Assembly: GCF_023546765.1 (NCBI RefSeq)
Contig: NZ_CP097484.1
Location: 6,382,001 to 6,446,000, forward strand
DNA: 64,000 nucleotides
Reading direction: 5' to 3'
Source: Methylobacterium tardum
GTDB taxonomy: Bacteria; Pseudomonadota; Alphaproteobacteria; Rhizobiales; Beijerinckiaceae
Shown: in pieces, positions 8,916 to 16,116 of the stretch
How positions within the stretch are numbered: the stretch's first letter is position 1
Layout: every line of letters begins with the position of its first letter
Notes under the pieces: model-generated
Database searches by the model: none
Told to the model about the DNA's origin: nothing
The model's input: only the letters and a program-made list of their open reading frames with translations
Made by a program: the position numbers and the translations under genes

Positions 8916-9317
8916 CACCCTGGGGGTAATCGACCTGGCGGGCGACGCAATGGGGCGGCCTTGCAGGCCCATCGCGCGCGCGTACAGTCCCTACCGGTTC
9001 CCCAAACCGGCACCGCCTGGCGGGCATCCTGTGGCCGCGGCTTATCGGTGTCTCGGACCGATAGGATGGGATGGCAGGCCGGCGTTGGTCCGCGGCCCAT
9101 CGCGCCCATGGGTACGCATGGGGATCCACGGAGACGGGATGGGGGCGCGTGGGCCGTGCCCGAGGGATGCCAGGCCTCATCGCAGGCCCGTCCCGTGCCC
9201 ATGGGCCCGTGGCCGGTCATGGTCTGATATCAGGGGCTTAGTCCGTCCGCATCGGGGGCGGCCAGCCCATGGGCGTTCCATGGCCTCCCCATGGGGGCGT
9301 ATGGGCCCAGGATGGGC
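8916..9317. other. 400 bases without a convincing gene; cluster of CCATGG palindromes
   Basis: No reading frame here has protein-like composition. Five copies of CCATGG, three of them within the longer CCCATGGG, fall at about 9106, 9199, 9267, 9278 and 9288. Related CATGGGG/ATGGGCCC words lie between them. Possibly protein binding sites or a decayed repeat. Confidence 0.4.
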
Positions 9318-9737
9318 TCAGCGGCCGGACAGGCCCCGGTCCGAAAGCACCTTGCCGAGGGCTGCCTCACAGCCTCGCCGAACCTGATGGGCAGGTCCTC
9401 GTAGGCGCGGGCGACAATGCCCTTGAAGTCGAAGGGGTGCCGCCGGTACTCCTCGTGCCTGTAGGCCGCCACGAGCAGGCGGGGGGCGGACAGGTTGTGG
9501 ACCTGCGCACCCCACGCCGGCGCGGGCCCGTGGCCTTGGTCCTCTCCGGGCGCTCCCAGATGGCCTGGGCCCCGAACACCGAGGCGAAGAAGACGGGGCG
9601 GCGCTTGGCGTCCCTGGCCTTCGTGGTTTGGTGCACCTTCTGGCCCTTGCCCTTCGTGGTCTGGCTTCGTCCCGGAGGGCATCGCGGGCGGCGAACACCG
9701 TGCCGTTGAGCGCGTAGGAGGCCGCGTACGGGATCAC
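9318..9737 (-). pseudogene. Multiply frameshifted remnant of an unknown gene
   Basis: Protein-like stretches occur in sequence on the minus strand but in different frames: IPYAASYALNGTVFAARDAL (from about 9737), then TTKARDAKRRPVFFASVFGAQAIWERPERTK, then VHNLSAPRLLVAAYRHEEYRRHPFDFKG and IVARAYEDLPIRFGEAVRQ. At least two frame changes are needed to join them, about 135 residues in total. This looks like one gene damaged by indels, real or from assembly. I do not recognise the family. Confidence 0.45.
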
Positions 9738-9858
9738 GTCCTTAGCTAACCCCTGGAGCTGGCGGGGCCCATGAGATTGTGCTGGCGTTGAACCGGAGCT
9801 CTACGAGGGGGCGGTCAGACATGCCGGGCAGCGTGCCGGCGGCCGCGGGACCGGGCTA

Positions 9859-9881
9859 GGGTGGGTATTGAGCACCCACCC
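9859..9881 (-). terminator. Hairpin behind the 9885-10235 gene
   Basis: Perfect inverted repeat GGGTGGGT / ACCCACCC with a 7-base loop. It begins three bases after the stop codon of the leftward small gene, so it is placed like a terminator. No T-run follows on the minus strand. Confidence 0.4.
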
Positions 9882-9884
9882 ATG

Positions 9885-10235
9885 TTAGTCCTGCCGGGGC
9901 GCCAGACGGTCGGCCAAGGCCGCGTGGATCGCTTCGCGCCGGAGGGAGACTCCTCCATGCGTCCTGCCCCTCAGCGCCCGCGCGGCGCCCCTCAGGACGT
10001 CGTGGATGTCCACGTGCCGGCGAACCACGCCCTGGCCTGCAGGGGCCACGAGAGCGTCCCGCAGGGCGTCGACGATAGCCGCGTCGAGCTGCCTGGGATC
10101 GGGCGCCCCGGCGTCCCTGAGGGCCTGCCTCTCGGCCCGCTTCCTCTGGCGGTCGGCATCGCGACGCGCCGCCCGCGAGGACGGGGCCGGGAAGGGGGAG
10201 GCCGTGGACATCGAGGGGTACGGAGACGGGATCAT
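9885..10235 (-). CDS. Small unknown protein of the accessory region
   Basis: 116 residues from the ATG at 10235 (MIPSPYPSMS); a second ATG eight codons later is possible. The middle is highly charged and helical (RRDADRQRKRAERQALRDAG). The C-terminal half (DAAIVDALRDALVA ... RREAIHAALADRLA) looks like a helical bundle. Codon third positions are GC-rich, as in true genes nearby. It lies downstream of the primase-like gene on the same strand and may be part of that transcript. No family recognised. Confidence 0.5.
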   Translation of the reverse strand: MIPSPYPSMSTASPFPAPSSRAARRDADRQRKRAERQALRDAGAPDPRQLDAAIVDALRDALVAPAGQGVVRRHVDIHDVLRGAARALRGRTHGGVSLRREAIHAALADRLAPRQD

Positions 10236-10380
10236 GGGGCCGATCCTGCCGCCGGGGCTGGCAAGCCACCATGCCTTGAAACGACGACGCCCGCCGCGGG
10301 GTCGCCGGGCGGGCGTGTGTCCTGGCGGACGATGTGCTGCATCGAGAGGCCAGTCCCGGACGGCTCGCGCCGACCTGTGA

Positions 10381-12558
10381 TCAATGTAGACGCGTCGCCG
10401 GTGAGGGACAATGCCCGAGAGTGCGGACAGGGCGACGGGGACGGGGCTTGAGGGGCATGTAGACGGTCTCCTGGGTCGGCAGGCGACCGAACGAGATCCC
10501 GTCCTCAAGCTCGCCCTGGAGCATGTGCATGGCGAATTCCAGGGCGTCCCGGCGAACGTGGAGCCGCATCGTCCTGTCGACCCGGCCGACACGTGCGAGG
10601 TCATGCCAGAACAGGCCCTGCAGGCGCTGAGCATGGTCCGAGTAGCGCTGACCGGGAGGAAGGGGATATTCCGCGACGAACAGGCCGAAGAGGCGGCCCA
10701 GGTCGGGGTTCACGTCCGCCTCAATCCAGGCCGGGACGGGCTCACGGGGGGCGGCGGGGGCAGGCTCCCCCTTAAGGGCGAAGCCCTCAGATAGATGGCG
10801 TGACGGATCTGTCGGAGCCGTGAGCGTGCACGCCTCCACGAGAGCCTGCATCTGGTCGTCGGAGACGTCCTCGTCGGGGAGGTCCAGCACCACCGTTGCA
10901 CGGTCGGCCGCGCCCTCGAACATCTCCTCCAGCGCGCGCTCGACCGTCCTAGCGCAGCACCCGAGGAGCTCGGCGACCTGCCCGGCATCGAGGCCCTCGG
11001 CCGTCAGTTCGAGGATGAGCCCCGACCGCTCCCGCTTCTCCTTGGCCATGGCCTCCCGCTTCCTCGCCCCCGCGCGCTGGCGCTTCGCCGCCTGCCTCTC
11101 CGCCGGCGACAGGGCCTGTCGGTCCTGGGTCGCCGGCGTGAGGATCCGGAAGCCCAGCGAGGCGGCGAGCTCCCGCGTGACCTTCAGCTCGCGCGCGACC
11201 CGGCCGACGCCGTACTCGTAGAGGGGCGAGACCTCGCGGGGCTCGCCGCCGGGCGGCTTGTAAGTGACCGTCTCGCCGGCCTCATGGCGACGCAGCGCCT
11301 TCTCGATGGGGCGGAGGTAGGTCGCCAGCGCCTTCTCGGACAGCTTGGGCCCGCACAGCCACGGGGCGAGCTCGGCCGCCCAAGCACGCGCATCCCCGCC
11401 CCGGCCCGACAGCGCCCAGGCGCAGCACAGGTGGTGGCCGAGCAGGTTCCGGAGGCCCAGGTCGGGCGGGACGGCGCCGTCGCCGGCATGGTGCCGGATC
11501 AGGGCCTCGATCTCGGTCGCGACAACGGCCCAGCGCCCCGGCATGGGCGCGCGCAGGAATCCCGTGGGGGTCCTGCCCTCGGCGATGGCGCGCTCCTCGC
11601 GGGCCTTACGGCGGGCGGCGCACTCGTCGAGGTAGGCCTTCGTCTCCTGGCGGGTGAACGGGAGCACGGCGTCGCAGAATGCGTCGAACCCGGAGCGCGT
11701 CACGTCGGCCCAAGATGCCGGCCAGACGAGCCGGACGGTCTCGCCGCTGGCGTCGTTGATGGAGCCCGCGATGCGATGGACGCGGCTCATGTCGGCGACG
11801 GCCCAGTCAATCCGGCCGCCCTCCCACAGGGACCGCATGGCGGCCGCCTTCGCCGTGACGCGCTCGGTGCCGGCGCCGCGGCCCGTCTTGATCTCCTCGC
11901 CCCAGTAGGCGCGGCAGGCCTTGAGCACGCGCCCGCGCGCCTGCGGGGGGATGCGGCCGTCGGCGAGGTAGACGAACCACAACCCCCGGCCCGAGAACGT
12001 GACGTAATCGGGCCGGGGCACGCCGGCGGCATCGTGGCGCGCGAGGACGATGCCGGCGACGTCGGCGGGGTCCATGCCATAGAAGGCGTCGCCTTCGCGG
12101 ATTTCGAGATCGGCCCACGCGTAGGCGTTGATGGCCACGAGCTCGTCGGACCGGCAGCCCGTGTCGTGGCGCTGGAGCGAGACGTACCCGGCCTCGGGCA
12201 GCATGTGCGAGTGCGCAAGTTGGATCGGGTGCCGGGTGATGCGGTGGCCGGGGTTGGCGCCGGTCAGCGTGGCGCGGCCCTTCACGGGGATCTGGCGCCT
12301 GATCTTCTTCCGCGGGGACGCCTTCTCGTAGATCGCGCTGTGGGTCGGATGCAGGACCGCAAGGTGCGCCGCCCGGGCGTCCAGCGCAGCGCGCTCGGCC
12401 GCGGCGGCGGCCCGGGCTTCGGCGGCGCGCGCCTGGGCCTTCTCGACCTTGGAGCGCCGGGACGCCGCGACGGTCGCACGCGCGCGGATCTCCGCGGCGA
12501 GCGGGGTTTCGTCGAGCAGGCAATCCGGTGTCTCGGGGATGACGTAGTCGAGGAGCAT
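10381..12558 (-). CDS. Primase-like replication protein with C-terminal helix-turn-helix
   Basis: 725 residues from ATG 12558, which has a weak GGACAGAGA site; the frame is open further upstream but that part looks non-coding. Residues ~5-70 are Ala/Arg-rich and helical. Three features resemble archaeo-eukaryotic primase-type (PrimPol) Rep proteins of plasmids and phages: an acidic motif (AWADLEI, near 150), PDYVTFSGRGLWFVYLADG (near 185, the S-G-x-G loop), and SRVHRIAGSINDASG (near 262, like the R-x-P-G-S/T-x-N signature). A helix-turn-helix follows near 520-545 (LDAGQVAELLGCCARTVERAL). It probably starts replication of an integrated plasmid- or phage-like element. The class call is by motif memory. 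Confidence 0.6.
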   Translation of the reverse strand: MLLDYVIPETPDCLLDETPLAAEIRARATVAASRRSKVEKAQARAAEARAAAAAERAALDARAAHLAVLHPTHSAIYEKASPRKKIRRQIPVKGRATLTGANPGHRITRHPIQLAHSHMLPEAGYVSLQRHDTGCRSDELVAINAYAWADLEIREGDAFYGMDPADVAGIVLARHDAAGVPRPDYVTFSGRGLWFVYLADGRIPPQARGRVLKACRAYWGEEIKTGRGAGTERVTAKAAAMRSLWEGGRIDWAVADMSRVHRIAGSINDASGETVRLVWPASWADVTRSGFDAFCDAVLPFTRQETKAYLDECAARRKAREERAIAEGRTPTGFLRAPMPGRWAVVATEIEALIRHHAGDGAVPPDLGLRNLLGHHLCCAWALSGRGGDARAWAAELAPWLCGPKLSEKALATYLRPIEKALRRHEAGETVTYKPPGGEPREVSPLYEYGVGRVARELKVTRELAASLGFRILTPATQDRQALSPAERQAAKRQRAGARKREAMAKEKRERSGLILELTAEGLDAGQVAELLGCCARTVERALEEMFEGAADRATVVLDLPDEDVSDDQMQALVEACTLTAPTDPSRHLSEGFALKGEPAPAAPREPVPAWIEADVNPDLGRLFGLFVAEYPLPPGQRYSDHAQRLQGLFWHDLARVGRVDRTMRLHVRRDALEFAMHMLQGELEDGISFGRLPTQETVYMPLKPRPRRPVRTLGHCPSPATRLH

Positions 12559-12984
12559 TCTCTGTCCAGGCGAGGCCATCGGCGGGGCAGCACACCCGTC
12601 GACCTGGATAGATTTGACCGTCCAAGCGCCTGGCACAAGCCCGGCTAGGGCGGCGTGAGGCCCCTCGGTTAACGCCGCCCAGGCCGCCGATCCGGCCCGC
12701 CCCGAGGCCCACCTCCTGGCTCGCCCGCGCCCCCGGAATGCCGCCGCGACCCCTTTCTGGCGGATCCGGCGACTCCGCCACCCCGACGCCGAGACCCCCC
12801 GCCAGCCCGGCCCTGGGGCCTCGTGCCAGTGTGAACGCGAAATTGCGTAGACGTCCCCAATGGGGCGCCGGCCGGCCTCGGCGAGCGGGATCCAGGCCCT
12901 CATGGATCGAATCGCCCGTTCTTCGCGACGAATCGAGCGGAGGTTCCCGGCTCTTACCGTGCGCGGTCCCGCGCGCCGCTGATC
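12559..12984. other. 425 bases upstream of the primase-like gene, no gene supported
   Basis: The primase frame stays open leftward from 12903, but that stretch reads as low-complexity Arg/Gly/Ala without conserved features. It contains TCGGTTAACG at 12665-12674, related to palindromes near two other promoters of this region. Confidence 0.4.
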
Positions 12985-13409
12985 ATGGCCCCTGCATCCA
13001 TCGCAGGCAGCCCAATGTTCGCCCCGTCCCTCCCCAACGTCTGCGTCGACCGCTCCGGCGGCCTTCGCGCTATCGTGACGAACCGCGCGGTGCGCCGATA
13101 CGCGAGCGCTCCCTGAGTGTCGGGGAGGTGGCCCTCGCCGGCCTCGATGACGCCGCGGCAGTCGAGGTGGGGATCCGGCCCAAGGACCCGTCGCGGCACC
13201 TGAGGGCCGAAGGTTGGGTCAACATGCGGGGCGCTAGCAAGCGCCTCCTCGCCCACCAGCACCGCCTCAACGACGGCAACCTGGTGCAAAAAACTACGGT
13301 CGTGCCGGACGCCGACGGGGAGGACCAAGCCTACACGCAAGTGCGGGTCACGGCGAAGGGGCTGGCGAGGCTCGCGACGGCGTTCGCGCCCCGCTTCCCG
13401 GGCATGTGA
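12985..13409 (+). pseudogene. Possible phage-antirepressor-like gene, frameshifted
   Basis: From ATG 12985 the frame reads MAPASIAGSPMFAPSLPNVCVDRS ... RAVRRYASA and then stops. One frame over, the text continues SVGEVALAGLDDAAAVEVGIRPKDPSRHLRAEGWVN ... VRVTAKGLARLATAF to 13409. Joined with one added base near 13110 it gives about 140 residues. The end (a GW-V segment, then a basic stretch, then V-T-x-K-G-L) recalls the KilA-C type domain of phage antirepressors, but the match is weak. Could also be two unrelated fragments. Confidence 0.35.
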
Positions 13410-13497
13410 AGCGGTACAGGCAATCGGTAGCTAACCCGTCCTCGCTTCCCTCAGGGCCGGCGGCACGCGCCCCGGCCCACCTCCCGGAAACCTCCCC

Positions 13498-13827
13498 ATG
13501 CATGCCACAGACCTCCTCGGCGACGACGTCATCGAGACCCTTGCCGTGTGGGAGCAGCGCGGCCGCTCGTGCCGCCTCCTCCTGACCGAAACCCTCACGG
13601 ACGAGCTCGGCGTCGAGCCCCGGGCATGGCTGAAAATCGACCGCGCCCGGGCGGTGTTCTGCGCCGTCTACCGGGAGCCGGGTGACCTCCACCCTCGATA
13701 CGTCGGCCGGACCCCGACACCGGCGGACTACGACGCCGCCCGGGCGGACCCGGCCGGGTCGGCGCTGTGCCTGATCCGCGAGGACCTGGCGCAGCTTGTG
13801 GACATCGGCCGCTCCACTGCGGCGTGA
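13498..13827 (+). CDS. Small unknown protein
   Basis: 109 residues, soluble and acidic (ATDLLGDDVIETLAVWEQRG ... CLIREDLAQLVDIGRSTAA). Composition and codon use look genuine. No signal peptide, membrane segment or known motif. No clear Shine-Dalgarno. It lies among unknown accessory genes and is followed by the membrane-anchored protein at 13865. Confidence 0.45.
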   Translation: MHATDLLGDDVIETLAVWEQRGRSCRLLLTETLTDELGVEPRAWLKIDRARAVFCAVYREPGDLHPRYVGRTPTPADYDAARADPAGSALCLIREDLAQLVDIGRSTAA

Positions 13828-13864
13828 GATCGCCGGGCTGTGGCGAGCGCGCTACCTGTGGTGG

Positions 13865-14559
13865 ATGATCTCTGACGCCGCCCAAGTCGCCGCTGTCTAC
13901 ACCTCCGGCGGCGTCGTTGCCTTCCTCCTGGCAGCGGCCTTTTCCGACAGCCCCTCGCCAGGGCGATCGATCGCTGGAAAGGAGCGAACCTCGGTAAGGA
14001 TCGGTCCATCGACCTCTCCGGGACGGCGCAGGTCGAGGCCCAGAAGAACGCGCCGCCACCGGAGACCGAGAGGCTGCCCGTGCCGGCTCCGGAGCCGGGC
14101 GCCCCGCTGCCCGCGCTACCGCCCCCGAGCCCGGTCTATGCCCCCATCGAAGCCGACCTGCGCCGGCGCATTGAGCAAGCCGTTCCGGGACCGCTCGACG
14201 TCCAGATGGCGTGGGCGGTCCGCATCGCCGTGGCGGCTCAGGTGGAGGCAAATCACGAGCAGACGTACCGGCTCATATTCGGCAGCCAGATCCATGCCCT
14301 GAAACAGTTGAACACCCTCGGTCCGCTCACGCTTCGGCAGGCCCGCGAAATTTTCAACATCACTGCCCTCCGTAACTACCCGGAGACCTTCAAGGATGAT
14401 GATTTTCCGGCTTGGAGTGGATACTTGGTAAACCGTGGCCTCGTCACGTTGGAGCCTGGAGACCCGACCGACGACACCAAGGCTTTCCTGACGCCCTTGG
14501 GGAAAGACTTCTTGCACTTCCTCGTCGGACGTGGGCTGCCCGAATACAAGTGGGGCTAG
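13865..14559 (+). pseudogene. Membrane-anchored protein of unknown function, frameshifted
   Basis: The first frame gives a single N-terminal membrane helix (AAVYTSGGVVAFLLAAAF) and is then lost. The next frame continues RQPLARAIDRWKGANLGKDRSIDLSGTAQ, a Pro/Ala-rich linker, and a soluble domain (IEADLRRRIEQAVPG ... to LPEYKWG at 14559). The break lies at a T-run near 13940. One extra T gives an uninterrupted protein of about 231 residues. The soluble part may contain a winged-helix-like fold (TLRQAREIFN ... YLVNRGLVTLEPG ... AFLTPLGKDFLHFLV), so a membrane-tethered regulator is possible. No family recognised. Confidence 0.5.
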
Positions 14560-14924
14560 TCCCCGGTCCCGTAGATCGCCGTGCCCGACGCGCAGCCGGG
14601 CACGTTCGCGGCGATCTCGTCCGACGCCTCGAACAGGACGAACCGGCCGAGCCCGGGCACGTCGACCAGCACCAGGCCCATGCTCCTGACCGCCACGCCC
14701 CGGCCGGTCCGGACGCGCCAGCGCTTCGTGCGGGTGTCCGTGACCTGGCAGCGGGCCTCGACGGCCCACTCGCCGGGTCCGGTCCGCCGGAACGTCAGCC
14801 CCGTCGTGAGGACCTCGCTCCCGCGGCGCTCGACGGCGCCCATGTCCCACCGCTCGCCGTCCGTCGGGCCGGCCGACGCCGACCCGGCCACCGCGAGGGC
14901 GGCCAGGGTGATCAGGTTACGCAT
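14556..14924 (-). CDS. Small exported protein of unknown function
   Basis: 122 residues with a signal peptide of about 18 (RNLITLAALAVAGSASA). The mature part has two Cys (ARCQVTD and VPGCASG) and alternating hydrophobic residues typical of a small beta-rich periplasmic protein. Its 3' end overlaps the convergent 13865-14559 gene by four bases. Upstream of its start lies the phased repeat array, which could control it. Confidence 0.55.
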   Translation of the reverse strand: MRNLITLAALAVAGSASAGPTDGERWDMGAVERRGSEVLTTGLTFRRTGPGEWAVEARCQVTDTRTKRWRVRTGRGVAVRSMGLVLVDVPGLGRFVLFEASDEIAANVPGCASGTAIYGTGD

Positions 14925-14947
14925 ACGAATACTCCACTAGATACTTG

Positions 14948-15220
14948 CTACGTGCGCCCGACGTGCGCCTACCTGCGGCCTCCGCGGGGCTACCGTCGGC
15001 CGTCCCGCATGCGGTTTGTCATTCCGCGGCCCGATCGCATGTCATTCGTCGCGCGCGCATGTCGTTTGTCGCCGCGGGCGTTCTGTCCATTTCGAGGCCG
15101 CCAGCGGGCGTTCTGTCCAGGCAGCGGGCGTTTCGTCCCGGCCGACGCGGAATCCATTGATCGGACACCGGCGGCTCCGGATTCAACCGATCCGACACCG
15201 CCGCGAACGGCTCGACACCG
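14948..15220. repeat. Array of degenerate motifs in triplets at helical spacing
   Basis: Non-coding stretch with four sets of three direct repeats. CTAC-anchored sites start at 14948, 14969 and 14990 (steps 21, 21). CGCAT(G/..)TTyGTC sites start at 15006, 15036 and 15056 (steps 30, 20). GCGGGCGTTyyGTCC sites start at 15074, 15104 and 15124 (30, 20). GACACCG sites start at 15164, 15194 and 15214 (30, 20). The second and third motif types look related, and the last resembles them in reverse orientation. Steps of about 2 and 3 DNA turns put the sites on one helix face, as for cooperative binding by a regulator, replication initiator or partition protein. Confidence 0.65.
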
Positions 15221-15636
15221 CTACCGGGGGTCGAGCCCGTAGTCGGGCAGGCCGTCGAGAAGGTCGTCGATCTCCTCGTCCGTGGGCGGCGTGTACGGCG
15301 CGGCCGGAGCCTCCGGCTCAGGTTCGGGCGCCGGGGTCCGGGCCGGTTCGCCCAGCCTGTAGAACCGGCCCTCGGTCCGCACCCAACCGTCACCGCGCGC
15401 GATGAGGGGGAGGTCCACGCGTACGTGCTGCCCAGTCTCGGATGCCCGGTCACGAACCCCTTCAGCGAGGGCTTATCGGACCCCGGGTAGGTCGTCTCTT
15501 CGTACCGGTCGATGAACGGCGCGTCAGCGAGGTCTTCGGGGGACGGCGTCCAACCGGACGCGAGGAGGTCAGCGTCCCGGGCCCGGGAGCGGTTGCGCTC
15601 TGCGATCTCGGCGAGCGACGGACGGCGGAACCTCAT
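15221..15636 (-). pseudogene. Small conserved protein, paralogue of the next upstream gene (DUF6634-like), frameshifted
   Basis: From ATG 15636 the frame reads RFRRPSLAEIAERNRSRARDADLLASGWTP and reaches FVTGHPRLG. Near 15422 the protein text moves to another frame (VRVDLPLIARGDGWVRTEGRFYRLG) and ends in a Pro/Glu-rich tail at 15221. One added base joins them to about 138 residues. The core pattern G-x-(V/I)-x-GHP-x-L ... GW-x-RT ... FYRLG is shared with the upstream neighbour and resembles proteins labelled DUF6634. That family name is tentative. Last gene of the FtsH-like operon. Confidence 0.5.
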
Positions 15637-15938
15637 AGCGAAACCCCTCTGCTGTAGTGGATGTCGATGCACCGTCCGAGTCTGAGCAGGCCCGTGGAAT
15701 AGCACCAGGCCCACCCGCCGAACGAGCCCGCGGGCGTGTCCTCGATCTGCTGGACGGTCGACGTCGTGACCCGGCTCCCATCGGGGTACCGCGGGTGCCC
15801 GGAGATGACGCCGGTGAGTACCGCCCCGTCCGCAGCGCGGTCGTCGGGTTCGAGGAGCCACTCGTCGAGGAGGGGCGCCTGAGAGATGCGGTGCAGGTCC
15901 GCGGGGAGCCGGGACGGGTAGCGTTGCCTGACCGTCAT
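15633..15938 (-). CDS. Small conserved protein (DUF6634-like paralogue)
   Basis: 101 residues. The pattern PLLDEWLLEPDD ... VLTGVISGHPRYPDGSRVTTSTVQQIED ... GWAWCYSTGLLRLGR parallels the next gene, so the two probably arose by duplication. Its stop overlaps the ATG of the next gene (ATGA), and its own ATG overlaps the corrected stop of the gene before it. This indicates tight translational coupling in the protease operon. Function unknown. Confidence 0.55.
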   Translation of the reverse strand: MTVRQRYPSRLPADLHRISQAPLLDEWLLEPDDRAADGAVLTGVISGHPRYPDGSRVTTSTVQQIEDTPAGSFGGWAWCYSTGLLRLGRCIDIHYSRGVSL

Positions 15939-16116
15939 GTCCGCCCCCTTCCTCGTGCTCGGCCTTGATGAGGGCCTGGATGACAGCGGTGATCTCGGCC
16001 AGGTCCCCGGGCCTGATGAGACCGTCGCGGACGAGTGCGATGGCGTGAGCGGCGATGCCGAACAGCGCGAGCTGACGCTCGGAGGGATCGGTCCGGTCCA
16101 TGATCGCCTCCCTCAT
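15935..16116 (-). CDS. Short unknown protein in the FtsH-like operon
   Basis: About 60 residues from ATG 16116, overlapping the protease stop (ATGA). It reads REAIMDRTDPSERQLALFGIAAHAIALVRDGLIRPGDLAEITAVIQALIKAEHEE, an amphipathic helical protein. As given, the frame runs past a G5 run near 15948. With one more G it would end at a TGA that overlaps the next ATG, matching the other junctions. The end coordinate assumes that correction. Confidence 0.45.

Noticed and set aside
12579..12903. N-terminal extension of the primase-like protein up to 12903
   Set aside because: The extra ~100 residues are low-complexity Arg/Gly/Ala without conserved features. The ATG at 12558 is a better start, and the extension would cover the putative promoter and the GTTAAC site.
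14948..15220. The repeat array as a CRISPR
   Set aside because: Units are only ~15 bases, degenerate, unevenly spaced (30 then 20) and of several types. No cas genes are near.
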